A DNA stretch of 64,000 bases from Xanthocytophaga flava. Lineage in GTDB: Bacteria; Bacteroidota; Bacteroidia; Cytophagales; 172606-1. The stretch spans positions 434,001-498,000 of the forward strand of contig JASJOS010000003.1 of NCBI GenBank assembly GCA_030068525.1, in the 5' to 3' direction. Shown here in pieces: positions 28,252 through 36,895 of the stretch (positions are counted from its first letter, which is position 1; each line of letters begins with the position of its first letter). The translations under genes were made by a program, and so were the position numbers. The notes beneath the pieces were generated by a model. The model was given only the letters and a program-made list of their open reading frames with translations. It was not told the DNA's origin and did no database searches.

Positions 28252-29524
28252 GTATATCCTCTTTATTGCTCTTGTTCACTCTATTTTACTGGTATTCAGC
28301 TTTTACTGGCTCAAGGATAACAAAATACTATTCATTGTCACAGAGGCACTAATCCTTCTATCCATAGGGGCCTCTGTCATGCTCTATCAGGACTTCATTC
28401 AGCCTCTGAAGTTGATTATGACGGGGATTGATTCAATCAAAGACAAAGACTTCAATGTTAAGTTTGTCAAAACAGGAAAATATGAAATGGATCAGCTGAT
28501 TGGGGTGTACAATATGATGATTGATAAACTTAGGGAAGAACGAACATTACAACAACAACAACATTTCTTTCTTGAAAATCTGATCCAGGCCTCTCCTACT
28601 GGCATTATTATATTGGACTTTGATCAAAAAATAGCCTCAATCAATCCCAAAGCTGCACAATTTATTGATCTAACAGATCAAACCATCTTTGGAAAGGCGC
28701 TTAATGAAGTCTCACATCCATTACTGGAGGCATTAACAGACCTCCCTTCCGGAGAATCCAAAACAGTAAGTATTAATGGCATTGAGATGTATAAATGCCA
28801 GAAATCGCATTTTGTTGATCGTGGCTTTCAACGCTATTTTATCACTATTGAAGAATTGTCCGCAGAGTTGCTCAAAGCAGAAAAGAATGCCTATGGAAAA
28901 GTAATCCGGATGATGGCCCATGAGGTAAATAATTCCATTGGTCCCATCAATTCCATTCTGGATTCAGCACTCACTTATAAGGCAATCGAGAAACCTGAGT
29001 ATATACACGCTTTACAGGTAGCGATGGAGCGCAATCAACGTCTCAATATTTTTATGCGTAATTTTGCAGATGTAGTGCGTCTTCCTCAACCACAAAGGGA
29101 ACAAGCAGATATACATCATATTATCAGAGATGTAGCAACACTTATGGAGCAACAAGCTATAGCAAGTGGCATTGAGTTTAACATTGACATACCTGATTTG
29201 CCTTTTCTTGTATTTATTGATGTTCAGCAAATAGAACAGGTGCTGGTAAACATTATAAAAAATGCCATTGAGTCTATTGAGCAGAATGGCAAAATAGAAT
29301 TTATCAGCAAACCAGACCTCCGCACCCTGATAATTCAGGATTCGGGCAAAGGCATTTCAAAAGAAGCTGCTGCACAGTTATTCTCTCCCTTCTTTAGTAC
29401 TAAACGTGAAGGTCAGGGAATTGGACTTACCTTGATCCGGGAAATCCTGCTTAATCACAACTGTGATTTCTCTCTTCAAACCCTGGCTACTGGCTACACA
29501 GAATTCCGAATTGTGTTTGAGTGA
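28235..29524 (+). CDS. Sensor histidine kinase paired with the sigma-54 regulator
   Basis: Two N-terminal membrane helices with almost no periplasmic loop (about residues 5-23 and 30-50) suggest it senses within the membrane or reads the transporter itself. Next come a HAMP-like linker, a PAS domain (about 105-200), an H-box (MMAHEVNNSIGP, His229), and a HATPase domain with NIIKNAIESIEQNG (N-box), DSGKGIS (G1) and GQGIGLTLIREI (G2). The start codon lies inside the end of the regulator gene. Transmembrane kinases without a sensor domain are often tied to ABC exporters, which matches the context. Confidence 0.93.
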   Translation: MTLKVKYILFIALVHSILLVFSFYWLKDNKILFIVTEALILLSIGASVMLYQDFIQPLKLIMTGIDSIKDKDFNVKFVKTGKYEMDQLIGVYNMMIDKLREERTLQQQQHFFLENLIQASPTGIIILDFDQKIASINPKAAQFIDLTDQTIFGKALNEVSHPLLEALTDLPSGESKTVSINGIEMYKCQKSHFVDRGFQRYFITIEELSAELLKAEKNAYGKVIRMMAHEVNNSIGPINSILDSALTYKAIEKPEYIHALQVAMERNQRLNIFMRNFADVVRLPQPQREQADIHHIIRDVATLMEQQAIASGIEFNIDIPDLPFLVFIDVQQIEQVLVNIIKNAIESIEQNGKIEFISKPDLRTLIIQDSGKGISKEAAAQLFSPFFSTKREGQGIGLTLIREILLNHNCDFSLQTLATGYTEFRIVFE

Positions 29525-29607
29525 TCATTTATTTTCTCTTAACTATTCTTCAGACAAATCTTTTTTAAAGTATTTTGACCAAAACTCTGGTTAAATGCAA
29601 CTAATAG

Positions 29608-29645
29608 CAGAATACTGATCCTATTTTATACTTATCAGCATTCTG
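29608..29645. repeat. Hairpin downstream of the kinase gene
   Basis: CAGAATACTGAT (29608-29619) and ATCAGCATTCTG (29634-29645) are complementary at 11 of 12 positions with a 14-base AT-rich loop. It may end the exporter transcript, but there is no clean T-run. Confidence 0.5.
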
Positions 29646-29688
29646 ATAATTCGTAGAAATAACTGGAGTTCCGATTACTGATAAAAGC

Positions 29689-29882
29689 GACCGGAATTCT
29701 AGTCAAACTCAAAAGTGAACAGAGTTTAGGTCAAATGAGAAATTGACCATTATTCGAATATTTTTTCAATATGATCGGTATTGCGGTCAAAACTCAAAAC
29801 GATTCGAATAATGGTCAATTTATACTTTAATCAAAGAATCTGAGGCGTTCCCAATTATTTTCTTGTGAACAGAATTCCGGTC
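29689..29882. repeat. Nested inverted repeats forming a 194-base palindromic element
   Basis: The outer arms GACCGGAATTCT (29689-29700) and AGAATTCCGGTC (29871-29882) pair perfectly. The inner 20-base arms (29740-29759 and 29802-29821; core TTGACCATTATTCGAAT) also pair perfectly around a 42-base spacer. Such double symmetry with no coding capacity resembles a miniature mobile element or REPIN-like unit, but target-site duplications are not obvious. Confidence 0.75.
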
Positions 29883-29992
29883 ATAATCTAAATTATATAC
29901 CAATCATTGACTACCCCCATCTTTTTAAAACTGGTAGCAAAAGCCATAAGATCTCTATAACCTGGTTTGTTTTCACAACCATTGTAGAACAG

Positions 29993-30955
29993 CTATTTCA
30001 GACTCATAAAAAATTCCCAGATTAAAACCGGGACATCTACATCAGTGTTCATGTATCCCATCTTTTTAATAGGTATTCGGAAATTCCGATTGGAAATAGT
30101 ATGCCCTCCATTGGCAATCCGTATAAAACAAATACGTTTTTCTGTAACTGGAGCTATATAGTCTTTCCGAAACACAGTAGGATTTGTATTGGGAAAAGAA
30201 GAACTTTTATACTTATCAGAGGGACATTGGCTAATTGTAAGCCAGTGCGCTACTGTTTCTTCTACGCTTTTTACCAATCCAAAATTTTTGCCATCCAGTA
30301 TAATTTCACCTCCCTGATAAGGAACAATGGGATCATTTTCTCCACTTACAAACAACATTGATACAGGTTGGCCAATATCCTCACAATCATCATTGCTAGC
30401 AGCTGGCATATTGCTACCAATAACAGCGAATCCTTTAAACCATTCCGGATGTTGTCTGGCAAGTTTCATTACCATGGTACCTCCATTTGAAAAACCAACT
30501 GCATATACTTCCTTTTTATCAATCTGATACCCATTACTAAAAAAAGCAATAATCTGCTCTGTAAAACCAACATCATCTATCTGCAACTGTTTAGCAGGAT
30601 AAGGAGCAGTTTTTCGGCAATCGTTCCAGTTGCTCTCGTAACCTTGTGGATAAACGATAATGGCATCTTTTGTCATGTCTGCCTGCTCATCAAATTCATG
30701 CCCTGTAAACACCTGCATCAGACTCGCCCACATTCCAGTACCATGATAGGCAATAATCAGTTTGGGATGGGACGAAATTTGTCTAGGTACATGATACACA
30801 AATGTTCGGTCAAAATTGCCAATAGTCAGGGTTGCCTTTTTAAGAGGATTAACTAAATTCCATCGATAAGCATAAAGACCTATGATTACGGCAATCAGGC
30901 CTATAAAAGCGATAACTACTACTACTAACTGATACATCTTTTTCTTTGTAAACAT
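29993..30955 (-). CDS. PHB-depolymerase/feruloyl-esterase-like alpha/beta hydrolase
   Basis: This serine esterase has an N-terminal membrane anchor or signal (about residues 9-28), so it probably acts in the periplasm. Catalytic features are the oxyanion region IAYHGTGMW, the nucleophile elbow GFSNGG (Ser), the acid in SGENDPIVPY and the His in NGGHTISN. The family includes CE1 esterases, LpqC and poly-hydroxybutyrate depolymerases; the real substrate is unknown. The sigma-factor gene upstream ends in a terminator 45 bases before this start, so it probably has its own promoter. Confidence 0.88.
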   Translation of the reverse strand: MFTKKKMYQLVVVVIAFIGLIAVIIGLYAYRWNLVNPLKKATLTIGNFDRTFVYHVPRQISSHPKLIIAYHGTGMWASLMQVFTGHEFDEQADMTKDAIIVYPQGYESNWNDCRKTAPYPAKQLQIDDVGFTEQIIAFFSNGYQIDKKEVYAVGFSNGGTMVMKLARQHPEWFKGFAVIGSNMPAASNDDCEDIGQPVSMLFVSGENDPIVPYQGGEIILDGKNFGLVKSVEETVAHWLTISQCPSDKYKSSSFPNTNPTVFRKDYIAPVTEKRICFIRIANGGHTISNRNFRIPIKKMGYMNTDVDVPVLIWEFFMSLK

Positions 30956-30999
30956 TCGAATTTTCTATTTTTCAGAACAGACGAAAGGCACAAAAAAAA

Positions 31000-31033
31000 G
31001 ACTCAGAAAAAATCAGATAATTTTTTCTGAGTC
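31000..31033 (-). terminator. Terminator overlapping the sigma-factor stop codon
   Basis: Fourteen-base perfect arms (31000-31013 and 31020-31033; core GACTCAGAAAAAAT) are followed on the minus strand by a T-run. The upstream arm contains the last codons of the sigma-factor gene, so ending translation and ending transcription are tightly placed. Confidence 0.8.
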
Positions 31034-31555
31034 AACAAAAGAGGGCTTTTTATAGTCTACGACATTCCCATATACATCATTTGTAAGAAAACAATTGCCT
31101 TTTATGGTATCCTTCAATTTTTGACGGGCACGTTGGATTCGTGATTTTACTGTACTTAAAGGCAGTTGATGTTTCTTTGCATAATCTGTTTGCTTTACAC
31201 CTTCAATTTCAACTGCCATCAGGAGTTGTCGTTCGTCCTCTGGTAATACTTCAATGAGCAATTGTATACACTGTAACACTTCCTCATTGCCTTCATTACT
31301 ATATTCTTCCGCAGAGACCACTTCTCCTATTTCCTGCGTTAGCAAACTCTGTTCACGCCGATAATAATCCATTAAAGTAGTATATACAATCCGCTTGAGC
31401 CAGGAAGTGAGTTTATCTTCATGCTGAAGTGTTTGAATAGACTGATGTACTTTAATAAGTACTTCCTGAGTCACTTCATCAATGATATGCTTATTAGAAG
31501 TTAATTTGTGAATGTAGGCAGTAATAATACTGTATATCTCATGATATGTTTTCAT
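31013..31555 (-). CDS. SigZ-like ECF sigma factor
   Basis: The protein has region 2 (NKHIIDEVTQEVLIKVHQSI and LTSWLKRIVYTTLMDYYRRE) and region 4 (LPEDERQLLMAVEIEGVKQTDYAKKHQLPLSTVKSRIQRARQKLK). The C-terminal extension GNCFLTNDVYGNVVDYKKP, with its Cys and GNVVDY segment, is the mark of the SigZ branch. No anti-sigma gene is adjacent, as is usual for SigZ. The Cys tail may sense metal or redox state (inference). The tesA-like gene ends 41 bases upstream on the same strand. Confidence 0.88.
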   Translation of the reverse strand: MKTYHEIYSIITAYIHKLTSNKHIIDEVTQEVLIKVHQSIQTLQHEDKLTSWLKRIVYTTLMDYYRREQSLLTQEIGEVVSAEEYSNEGNEEVLQCIQLLIEVLPEDERQLLMAVEIEGVKQTDYAKKHQLPLSTVKSRIQRARQKLKDTIKGNCFLTNDVYGNVVDYKKPSFVDSEKII

Positions 31556-31596
31556 GACTCTTTTTTGAATGTATGTCTTATATTATACATTTAGAC

Positions 31597-32319
31597 TTAC
31601 AAAGACGGTTGTGTAAGCAGAGGCTGTAAAACAGCCCACACATTTTCGGCTACTATCTTGTTCCCTTCTGCTGTGGGATGTATGCCATCTGCCTGATTCA
31701 AAGAAGGTATTCCTGCTACTTTATCCAGCAGGAACGGAATCAGGACAGCCTGATTGGCTTCTGCCAGCTTAGGATAAAGCTCCTTAAACTCAGTAATATA
31801 CTTTTTACCCAGATTAGGAGGCATCTGCATACCTGCTAATACAAGCTTTGTATCTGGATTTCTGGCCTTTACGGTATCAATAATTGCCTGCAAATTTTTG
31901 CGGGTATCCGTCAGTTCAATTCCACGCAGACCATCATTGGCTCCAAGTTCAAGAACAAATATATCTACAGGTTGTCGTAGCACCCAGCTGATACGGGCTT
32001 TACCTCCAGCAGAGGTCTCACCACTCAAACCAGCATTGATAACAGTATATGGCAACTTCAGCGAGTCTATCTTTTTCTGTATCAGCGAAGAAAATGCTTC
32101 AGTCGGATCTAATCCGTATCCGGCCGTAAGGCTATTTCCAAAAAATAAAATAGTTTGCTTTTTGGTAACAGGCATTTTATTTGTTTGGGTTGAATCGTTT
32201 ATATCAGCCTTTTCGGAACTGGTCTGATCTTCAGCTGACTTGGAAGAGCAGGCAAACAATGTTAATCCCATAAACCAGAGGACAACAAAATGATAAATGG
32301 TTGTTTTCAAGGTTGACAT
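31597..32319 (-). CDS. TesA-like SGNH-family lysophospholipase/arylesterase lipoprotein
   Basis: This SGNH hydrolase has the catalytic Ser in FFGNSLTAGYG (block I), the oxyanion residues in LSGETSAGG and GANDGLRG, and Asp-x-x-His in DGIHPTAEG (block V). A lipoprotein signal ending LFACSS with a Ser/Glu/Asp-rich linker should tether it to a membrane. Relatives of TesA cleave acyl thioesters and lysophospholipids. It is divergent from a YbbA-like ATPase gene, the same head-to-head arrangement as tesA and ybbA in enterobacteria. Confidence 0.92.
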   Translation of the reverse strand: MSTLKTTIYHFVVLWFMGLTLFACSSKSAEDQTSSEKADINDSTQTNKMPVTKKQTILFFGNSLTAGYGLDPTEAFSSLIQKKIDSLKLPYTVINAGLSGETSAGGKARISWVLRQPVDIFVLELGANDGLRGIELTDTRKNLQAIIDTVKARNPDTKLVLAGMQMPPNLGKKYITEFKELYPKLAEANQAVLIPFLLDKVAGIPSLNQADGIHPTAEGNKIVAENVWAVLQPLLTQPSL

Positions 32320-32554
32320 TTGAACTGTTATTATGTATTGTTGTTAAATCAGATAACTATAAAAGATTCAATCTCTGAAAATTTTTTCTGTATCTATCCG
32401 TCTTTTAAAATATAGGGTAAAATTTCAGACTTGAAAGATACTATTTCCCTATACGAATCAAAACGGATTTTATTGGATGGCACCTTTTTACGCAGATAAT
32501 TTCTAACGCACAAAGGGTACCATTGTAATCATCAACCCGACAAAACATATATTC

Positions 32555-33244
32555 ATGTCTATTCTACGTGTGCAGGACTTAACCAAGTCTTATCAAAGTG
32601 GAGGTCGCACTCTTACAGTGCTGGAAGCAGTAAGTTTCGAATTACAACTTGGTGACACATTTTCCATTGTAGGTCCTTCAGGCAGTGGTAAAACTACTTT
32701 GCTAGGGTTATGTGCAGGTTTAGACAGAGCCTCTTCCGGAAGTGTATACCTGAATGATATATGCCTGGATAATCTTACAGAAGACCAACGTGCTGCCGTA
32801 CGAAATGAACATGTAGGATTTATTTTTCAGAACTTCCAGTTGCTGCCTACTCTTACAGCACTGGAAAACGTGATGGTACCAATGGAGTTAAGAGGAACAA
32901 AAAATGCACGAACTTACGCACAGGAATTGCTCGAACGTGTAGGACTTGGGCAGAGAGGCCATCACTATCCTACTCAGTTATCGGGAGGAGAACAACAACG
33001 GGTTTCTCTGGCAAGAGCATTTTCCAACCGCCCCAAAATCCTGTTTGCCGATGAACCTACAGGTAATCTGGATGATGAAACCAGTATCAAAGTTGAAAAC
33101 CTGTTGTTTGAGCTAAATAGAGAGAATGGCACCACACTAGTTCTGGTGACTCACGATCTGGAACTTGCAGCGAAAACACAGCGAGTTATCCGTATTAAGG
33201 GAGGTAAAGTAATAGCAGATAGTATTACTGCTGCTGTTTCATAA
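32555..33244 (+). CDS. YbbA-like ABC ATPase without adjacent permease
   Basis: This is an ABC ATPase of the MacB/LolD/YbbA class: GPSGSGKTT (Walker A), FIFQNFQL (Q-loop), LSGGEQQR (signature), ILFADEPTGNLD (Walker B) and LVTHDLE (switch His). Length 229 is usual. It faces the tesA-like gene head to head, as in the enterobacterial tesA/ybbA-ybbP locus, but a strong terminator follows at once and no permease is nearby. It must therefore work with a permease encoded elsewhere. Confidence 0.92.
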   Translation: MSILRVQDLTKSYQSGGRTLTVLEAVSFELQLGDTFSIVGPSGSGKTTLLGLCAGLDRASSGSVYLNDICLDNLTEDQRAAVRNEHVGFIFQNFQLLPTLTALENVMVPMELRGTKNARTYAQELLERVGLGQRGHHYPTQLSGGEQQRVSLARAFSNRPKILFADEPTGNLDDETSIKVENLLFELNRENGTTLVLVTHDLELAAKTQRVIRIKGGKVIADSITAAVS

Positions 33245-33282
33245 AAAGAAGGGCTTCTCTGTACAGAGAAGCCCTTCTTTTT
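33243..33282 (+). terminator. Terminator after the YbbA-like gene
   Basis: Perfect 20-base arms meet at 33262/33263 around a GTAC centre, with A and T runs at the outer edges. It overlaps the TAA stop and may also serve the minus-strand gene that ends at 33300. Confidence 0.92.
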
Positions 33283-33299
33283 ACTATAGACCAAGTGTA

Positions 33300-33674
33300 T
33301 TAGTCTTTCTTATTATTCTTATTCAGAGAGTCCTGCACCATAATATCATTTTCCTTCACGTTTGGTGCATTATCCGCTTCTGTATTACGATTCTGACGTT
33401 TGTAGTTATCCGTTGCAGTCAATGGGTTTACAACCGTTTCTACCGTTCTTCCAGGAGCCACAGTTGCAACTTCTTCTTTTTCAGTCTGTGGGTTCTTATA
33501 GTTACGTTTTACCTTCACAGTCTCCTTGCGATCTGTAGAAACAGCCTTAGTGACTTTCTGTGATTTACTGGTTTGTGTAAGACCATATGGATGTTTATAG
33601 TCACCAGAGCTTTGTGCTTGCACAGCTACAACTGAAACAAGGACGAATATAAATATAGAAAGAAGCGTTTTCAT
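33300..33674 (-). CDS. Small secreted basic protein with repeated Tyr-Lys motifs
   Basis: This is a 124-residue protein with a signal peptide ending VQAQ. The mature part is hydrophilic, rich in Lys, Asn, Thr and Val, and probably unstructured. Short motifs recur: DYKHP, NYKNP and NYKRQ. An ATG nine codons earlier is in frame, but the ATG at 33674 gives the standard MKTLL signal start. I recognise no family. The signal peptide is close in sequence to that of the secreted protein at 9493. Confidence 0.7.
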   Translation of the reverse strand: MKTLLSIFIFVLVSVVAVQAQSSGDYKHPYGLTQTSKSQKVTKAVSTDRKETVKVKRNYKNPQTEKEEVATVAPGRTVETVVNPLTATDNYKRQNRNTEADNAPNVKENDIMVQDSLNKNNKKD

Positions 33675-34134
33675 AAATGTAAAATTAAAGTTTAAATACA
33701 ATTACTAAATAAATTAACAAATGCAATTCTCGTACCAAAACAAACAAAAAAGCTTCACAAATAAAAGATATCCTCAATTTTTTAGATTAAAAAGTAGTCA
33801 TTTACCTTACATATTACCTATTTTTATTAAACATTGAAATAAAAACAAAAAATCAGACAATAAACATTTCAATGGAAAATATATAAATAATACAATTAAT
33901 TAAGAAAAGAAAAAAATAAGTACTTATACTCATACTCATTTTTTCAAAACTCACTTTCCCTAAATCATAAGTAGATCCCTTTAAAACACGTATAAATCTC
34001 AACACCAATCCAACGATTTACACAAATGGAAAACTAGTATACCTTATAAAACAAGCCTGCCAGCAAAAGCGCAAAAAATGAAAATAATTAAACCAGACTA
34101 TCTGTGATATGTGCTATATATAATTGCCCTAAAT
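33675..34134. other. AT-rich intergenic stretch
   Basis: About 460 bases of very AT-rich sequence with no credible gene, RNA or repeat. It must hold the promoter of the minus-strand secreted-protein gene, but no single -7 box stands out above the background of A/T runs. Confidence 0.5.
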
Positions 34135-34173
34135 AAAAAGAGCCTGAACATGTAAAATGCTCAGGCTCTTTTT
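34135..34173 (-). terminator. Terminator after murD
   Basis: Sixteen-base arms (34135-34150 and 34158-34173; core AGAGCCTGA) have one mismatch and a short loop. The minus-strand side ends in a T-rich run, 17 bases after the murD stop. Confidence 0.85.
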
Positions 34174-34190
34174 ATTTAAAAAATTTTTTT

Positions 34191-35543
34191 TCATTCTCGG
34201 CTTACTACAGCTTTTCGGAACTGATCTCCCCGATCTTCATAATTACGGAACAGGTCAAAACTGGCACAAGCTGGGGAAAGCAATACCACATCTCCAGGCC
34301 TGCCAATTTCCGTACCTAGTGTGATAACATCTTCAATACTCTGGCTTTCATAAATAGCAGGTATTTTTCCCTTAAAAAATGCCTGCAGTTTGCTATTATC
34401 TTTACCCAAACAAATAAGGGCTTTTACTTTCTGTTTTACCAGTTCTTCTATTTGAGTATAATCATTTCCCTTATCTACACCACCCGCAATCCAGATCAAT
34501 GGTTCCTGATCAAAACTACCTAAAGCATAAAATACCGAATCTACATTTGTTGCTTTAGAATCGTTGATAAATGTAACCCCATTTATTTCGCCTACTTTCT
34601 CTAATCTGTGAGGAGCGTTTCTGAAAGTCTGCAATCCTGCCAGAATAGCGGTGTCATGAATACCCACAATCTGACAGGCTACCAGTGCACAGGAAATATT
34701 CAATGCATTGTGTACACCTTTTAATGGGAGGTCTTTTATAGCTATCTGTATTTCTGATGTCTTAAAACTTGTTCTGAGTAACGAATCTGTTATATACGAA
34801 AGGTTTGTAGTATTTAACTCTGATCCTTCAGGGCTTGTTGTAATTGGCAAAGCAAGAGGCTTCAACTCTATAGTCTCCAGTTTTTCTTTAATGGGGGGAC
34901 TATCACGATAATAGATAAAATAGTCCTCAGGTGTTTGAGACTGAATAATTCGAAACTTTGAATCAATATAGTTTTCAAATTTATAATCATATCGATCCAG
35001 GTGATCAGGTGTAATATTAGTCAATATAGATATGTATGGACGAAAATTATAACTGTTATCTAACTGAAAACTACTCATTTCCAATACATACCAGTCAAAT
35101 TTATCTTCAATGACCAACTCTGCAAAACTATGCCCTACATTTCCTGCTAGTCCTACATTGAGACCAGCTTCTTTAAATAAGTGGTAGGTTAATAGTGTTG
35201 TGGTAGTTTTTCCATTAGAACCAGTTATGGCAACAAGCTTTGCTTTTGTATAGCGTGAGGCAAACTCTATTTCAGAAATAATAGGAATGTGTAGCGCTTT
35301 TAGTTTCTTGATGATATCAACCTTATCAGGAATACCAGGACTTTTGATCACTTCAGTGGCATCCAGAATCAAGTCTTCAGTATGTGTTTCTTCTTCAAAC
35401 GGAATAGCATTGTCCCTCAACGTTTGCCGATAACTTTCCTGTAATTTTCCTTTATCGGATAAAAACACCTCAAATCCTTTTGCTTTAGCCAGTAAAGCTG
35501 CTCCTACTCCGCTTTCACCGCCACCCAAAACAACAATTTTCAT
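34191..35543 (-). CDS. murD: UDP-N-acetylmuramoyl-L-alanine:D-glutamate ligase
   Basis: MurD adds D-Glu to UDP-MurNAc-L-Ala in the cytoplasm. Features are the N-terminal Rossmann-like motif VVLGGGESGVGAA, the P-loop AITGSNGKTTTT, LEMSSFQLD, TNITPDHLDRY, INDSKATNVDS and the C-terminal LLSPACASFDLFRNYEDRGD. Length 450 is normal. It follows mraY by 47 bases in the order murE-mraY-murD and is closed by a terminator, so ftsW and murG do not follow as they do in most dcw clusters. Confidence 0.97.
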   Translation of the reverse strand: MKIVVLGGGESGVGAALLAKAKGFEVFLSDKGKLQESYRQTLRDNAIPFEEETHTEDLILDATEVIKSPGIPDKVDIIKKLKALHIPIISEIEFASRYTKAKLVAITGSNGKTTTTLLTYHLFKEAGLNVGLAGNVGHSFAELVIEDKFDWYVLEMSSFQLDNSYNFRPYISILTNITPDHLDRYDYKFENYIDSKFRIIQSQTPEDYFIYYRDSPPIKEKLETIELKPLALPITTSPEGSELNTTNLSYITDSLLRTSFKTSEIQIAIKDLPLKGVHNALNISCALVACQIVGIHDTAILAGLQTFRNAPHRLEKVGEINGVTFINDSKATNVDSVFYALGSFDQEPLIWIAGGVDKGNDYTQIEELVKQKVKALICLGKDNSKLQAFFKGKIPAIYESQSIEDVITLGTEIGRPGDVVLLSPACASFDLFRNYEDRGDQFRKAVVSRE

Positions 35544-35590
35544 ATGATTCGTTAATTAACTACTGAGTAAAATCTCTAAGTGGATATTGA

Positions 35591-36832
35591 CTACCGTAAT
35601 TTTAGTGTTGCAATACTAAATACAGCCAGAATAATGGCAATGATAAAGAATCGGATTACGATTTTCGATTCATGATACCCCAAACGCTGGTAGTGGTGAT
35701 GTAACGGAGCCATTTTAAACAAGCGGTGTTCTCGTGCATACTCTATACCTCTGCGTCGTTTCTGGTATTTAAAGTAATACACCTGTAAAATCACAGAGAT
35801 ATTTTCTGCCAGGAATATACCACAGATGATTGGAATCATTAATTCTTTACGAACAATCAACGCAATTACCGCAATAATTCCACCCAATGTTAAACTACCT
35901 GTATCACCCATAAATACAGAAGCCGGATAAGAGTTGTACCACAGGAACCCTACACACGCACCCACAAAAGCGGCGCAGAATATTACTAACTCACCCAAGT
36001 GAGGTATGTACATAATTTTCAGATAGTTCGCAAAAATGGCATTACCTGACAAATACGCAAATAGCCCAAGGGTAAGGCCGATAATTGCTGAGGTACCTGC
36101 CGCTAATCCATCTATCCCATCTGTAATATTAGCTCCATTGGAAACAGCCGTAATAATAAAAATAGCAACCAGTACATAGACTATCCACTGATAATCATGT
36201 GGAAGAAAAGGCAGGATCTGGCCATAATCCAGCTCGTTATTTTTAAAAAAAGGAACTGTTGTTGTTAGTGACTTGATATCATGGTATTTAGAGGCAGCAA
36301 TGTTATCATAATTGATACGGCCTTCGTATTTACGAATTACTACATTATTATTATAGTAAAGTGTAAGGCCTATGATTAATCCTAGCCCTATCTGACCTAC
36401 TATCTTAATTTTACCTTTTATCCCCCGATCCCCAGCAAGCCATGGTAGGCTACTTTCTTTTTTGAAAACCTTCACATAATCATCTAAGAATCCTATCAAG
36501 CCTAACCAAACTGTACTAACCAATAATAAAATAATATAGACATTATCTAACCGGGCAAACAAAAGTACTGGCAATAATATAGACCCGATGATGATAAATC
36601 CACCCATGGTTGGTGTGCCCTTCTTTTCCGCTTGTCCCTGAAGGCCCAGATCTCTAATGGACTCTCCTACCTGTAATCGTCGCAGAAGATTGATAAGTTG
36701 CTTTCCATATATAGCCCCAATAGACATAGCGATGATCAACGCCATACTGGCACGAAATGAAAGAAAGCGGAACACGCCAGCACCAAAGAAATCAAACTGT
36801 TTGTCTAAATAGTCAAAAAGATAGTAAAGCAT
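35591..36832 (-). CDS. mraY: Phospho-N-acetylmuramoyl-pentapeptide transferase
   Basis: MraY is the membrane enzyme that makes lipid I from UDP-MurNAc-pentapeptide and undecaprenyl phosphate. The catalytic and binding motifs are present: [39 protein letters not shown] and MAPLHHHYQ. At 413 residues it is about 50 longer than the proteobacterial enzyme. The extra part lies between helices 5 and 6 (around [20 protein letters not shown]) and is usual in Bacteroidota. It lies between murE and murD with short gaps. Confidence 0.97.
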   Translation of the reverse strand: MLYYLFDYLDKQFDFFGAGVFRFLSFRASMALIIAMSIGAIYGKQLINLLRRLQVGESIRDLGLQGQAEKKGTPTMGGFIIIGSILLPVLLFARLDNVYIILLLVSTVWLGLIGFLDDYVKVFKKESSLPWLAGDRGIKGKIKIVGQIGLGLIIGLTLYYNNNVVIRKYEGRINYDNIAASKYHDIKSLTTTVPFFKNNELDYGQILPFLPHDYQWIVYVLVAIFIITAVSNGANITDGIDGLAAGTSAIIGLTLGLFAYLSGNAIFANYLKIMYIPHLGELVIFCAAFVGACVGFLWYNSYPASVFMGDTGSLTLGGIIAVIALIVRKELMIPIICGIFLAENISVILQVYYFKYQKRRRGIEYAREHRLFKMAPLHHHYQRLGYHESKIVIRFFIIAIILAVFSIATLKLR

Positions 36833-36895
36833 CTATATAATACGGGTTAAAAATACAGCAAATTAAGGGGATTGTATAAGTATGGTATGTATACC

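Larger units (their letters stand above)
29574..29885. repeat. Array of TGGTCAAA-like motifs in the convergent gap 29525-29992
   Basis: The 468-base gap between the kinase and the esterase (both ending here) has no credible gene. It holds eight copies of a TGGTCAAA-like octamer in both orientations, at 29574, 29588, 29700, 29728, 29742, 29784, 29812 and 29878. The nonamer GTGAACAGA occurs at 29715 and 29865. Because both flanking genes end here, a promoter array is unlikely; a palindromic repeat element or a non-coding RNA fits better (inference). Confidence 0.65.

Noticed and set aside
29525..29992. Regulator-binding array for an adjacent promoter
   Set aside because: Both flanking genes end in this gap, so there is no downstream promoter to control. 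The repeats are reported instead as a possible repeat element.
32478..32494. TGGCAC followed by TACGC before the YbbA-like gene, as a sigma-54 promoter
   Set aside because: The distance from GG to GC is one base too long and the -12 half is poor. There is no activator gene beside it.
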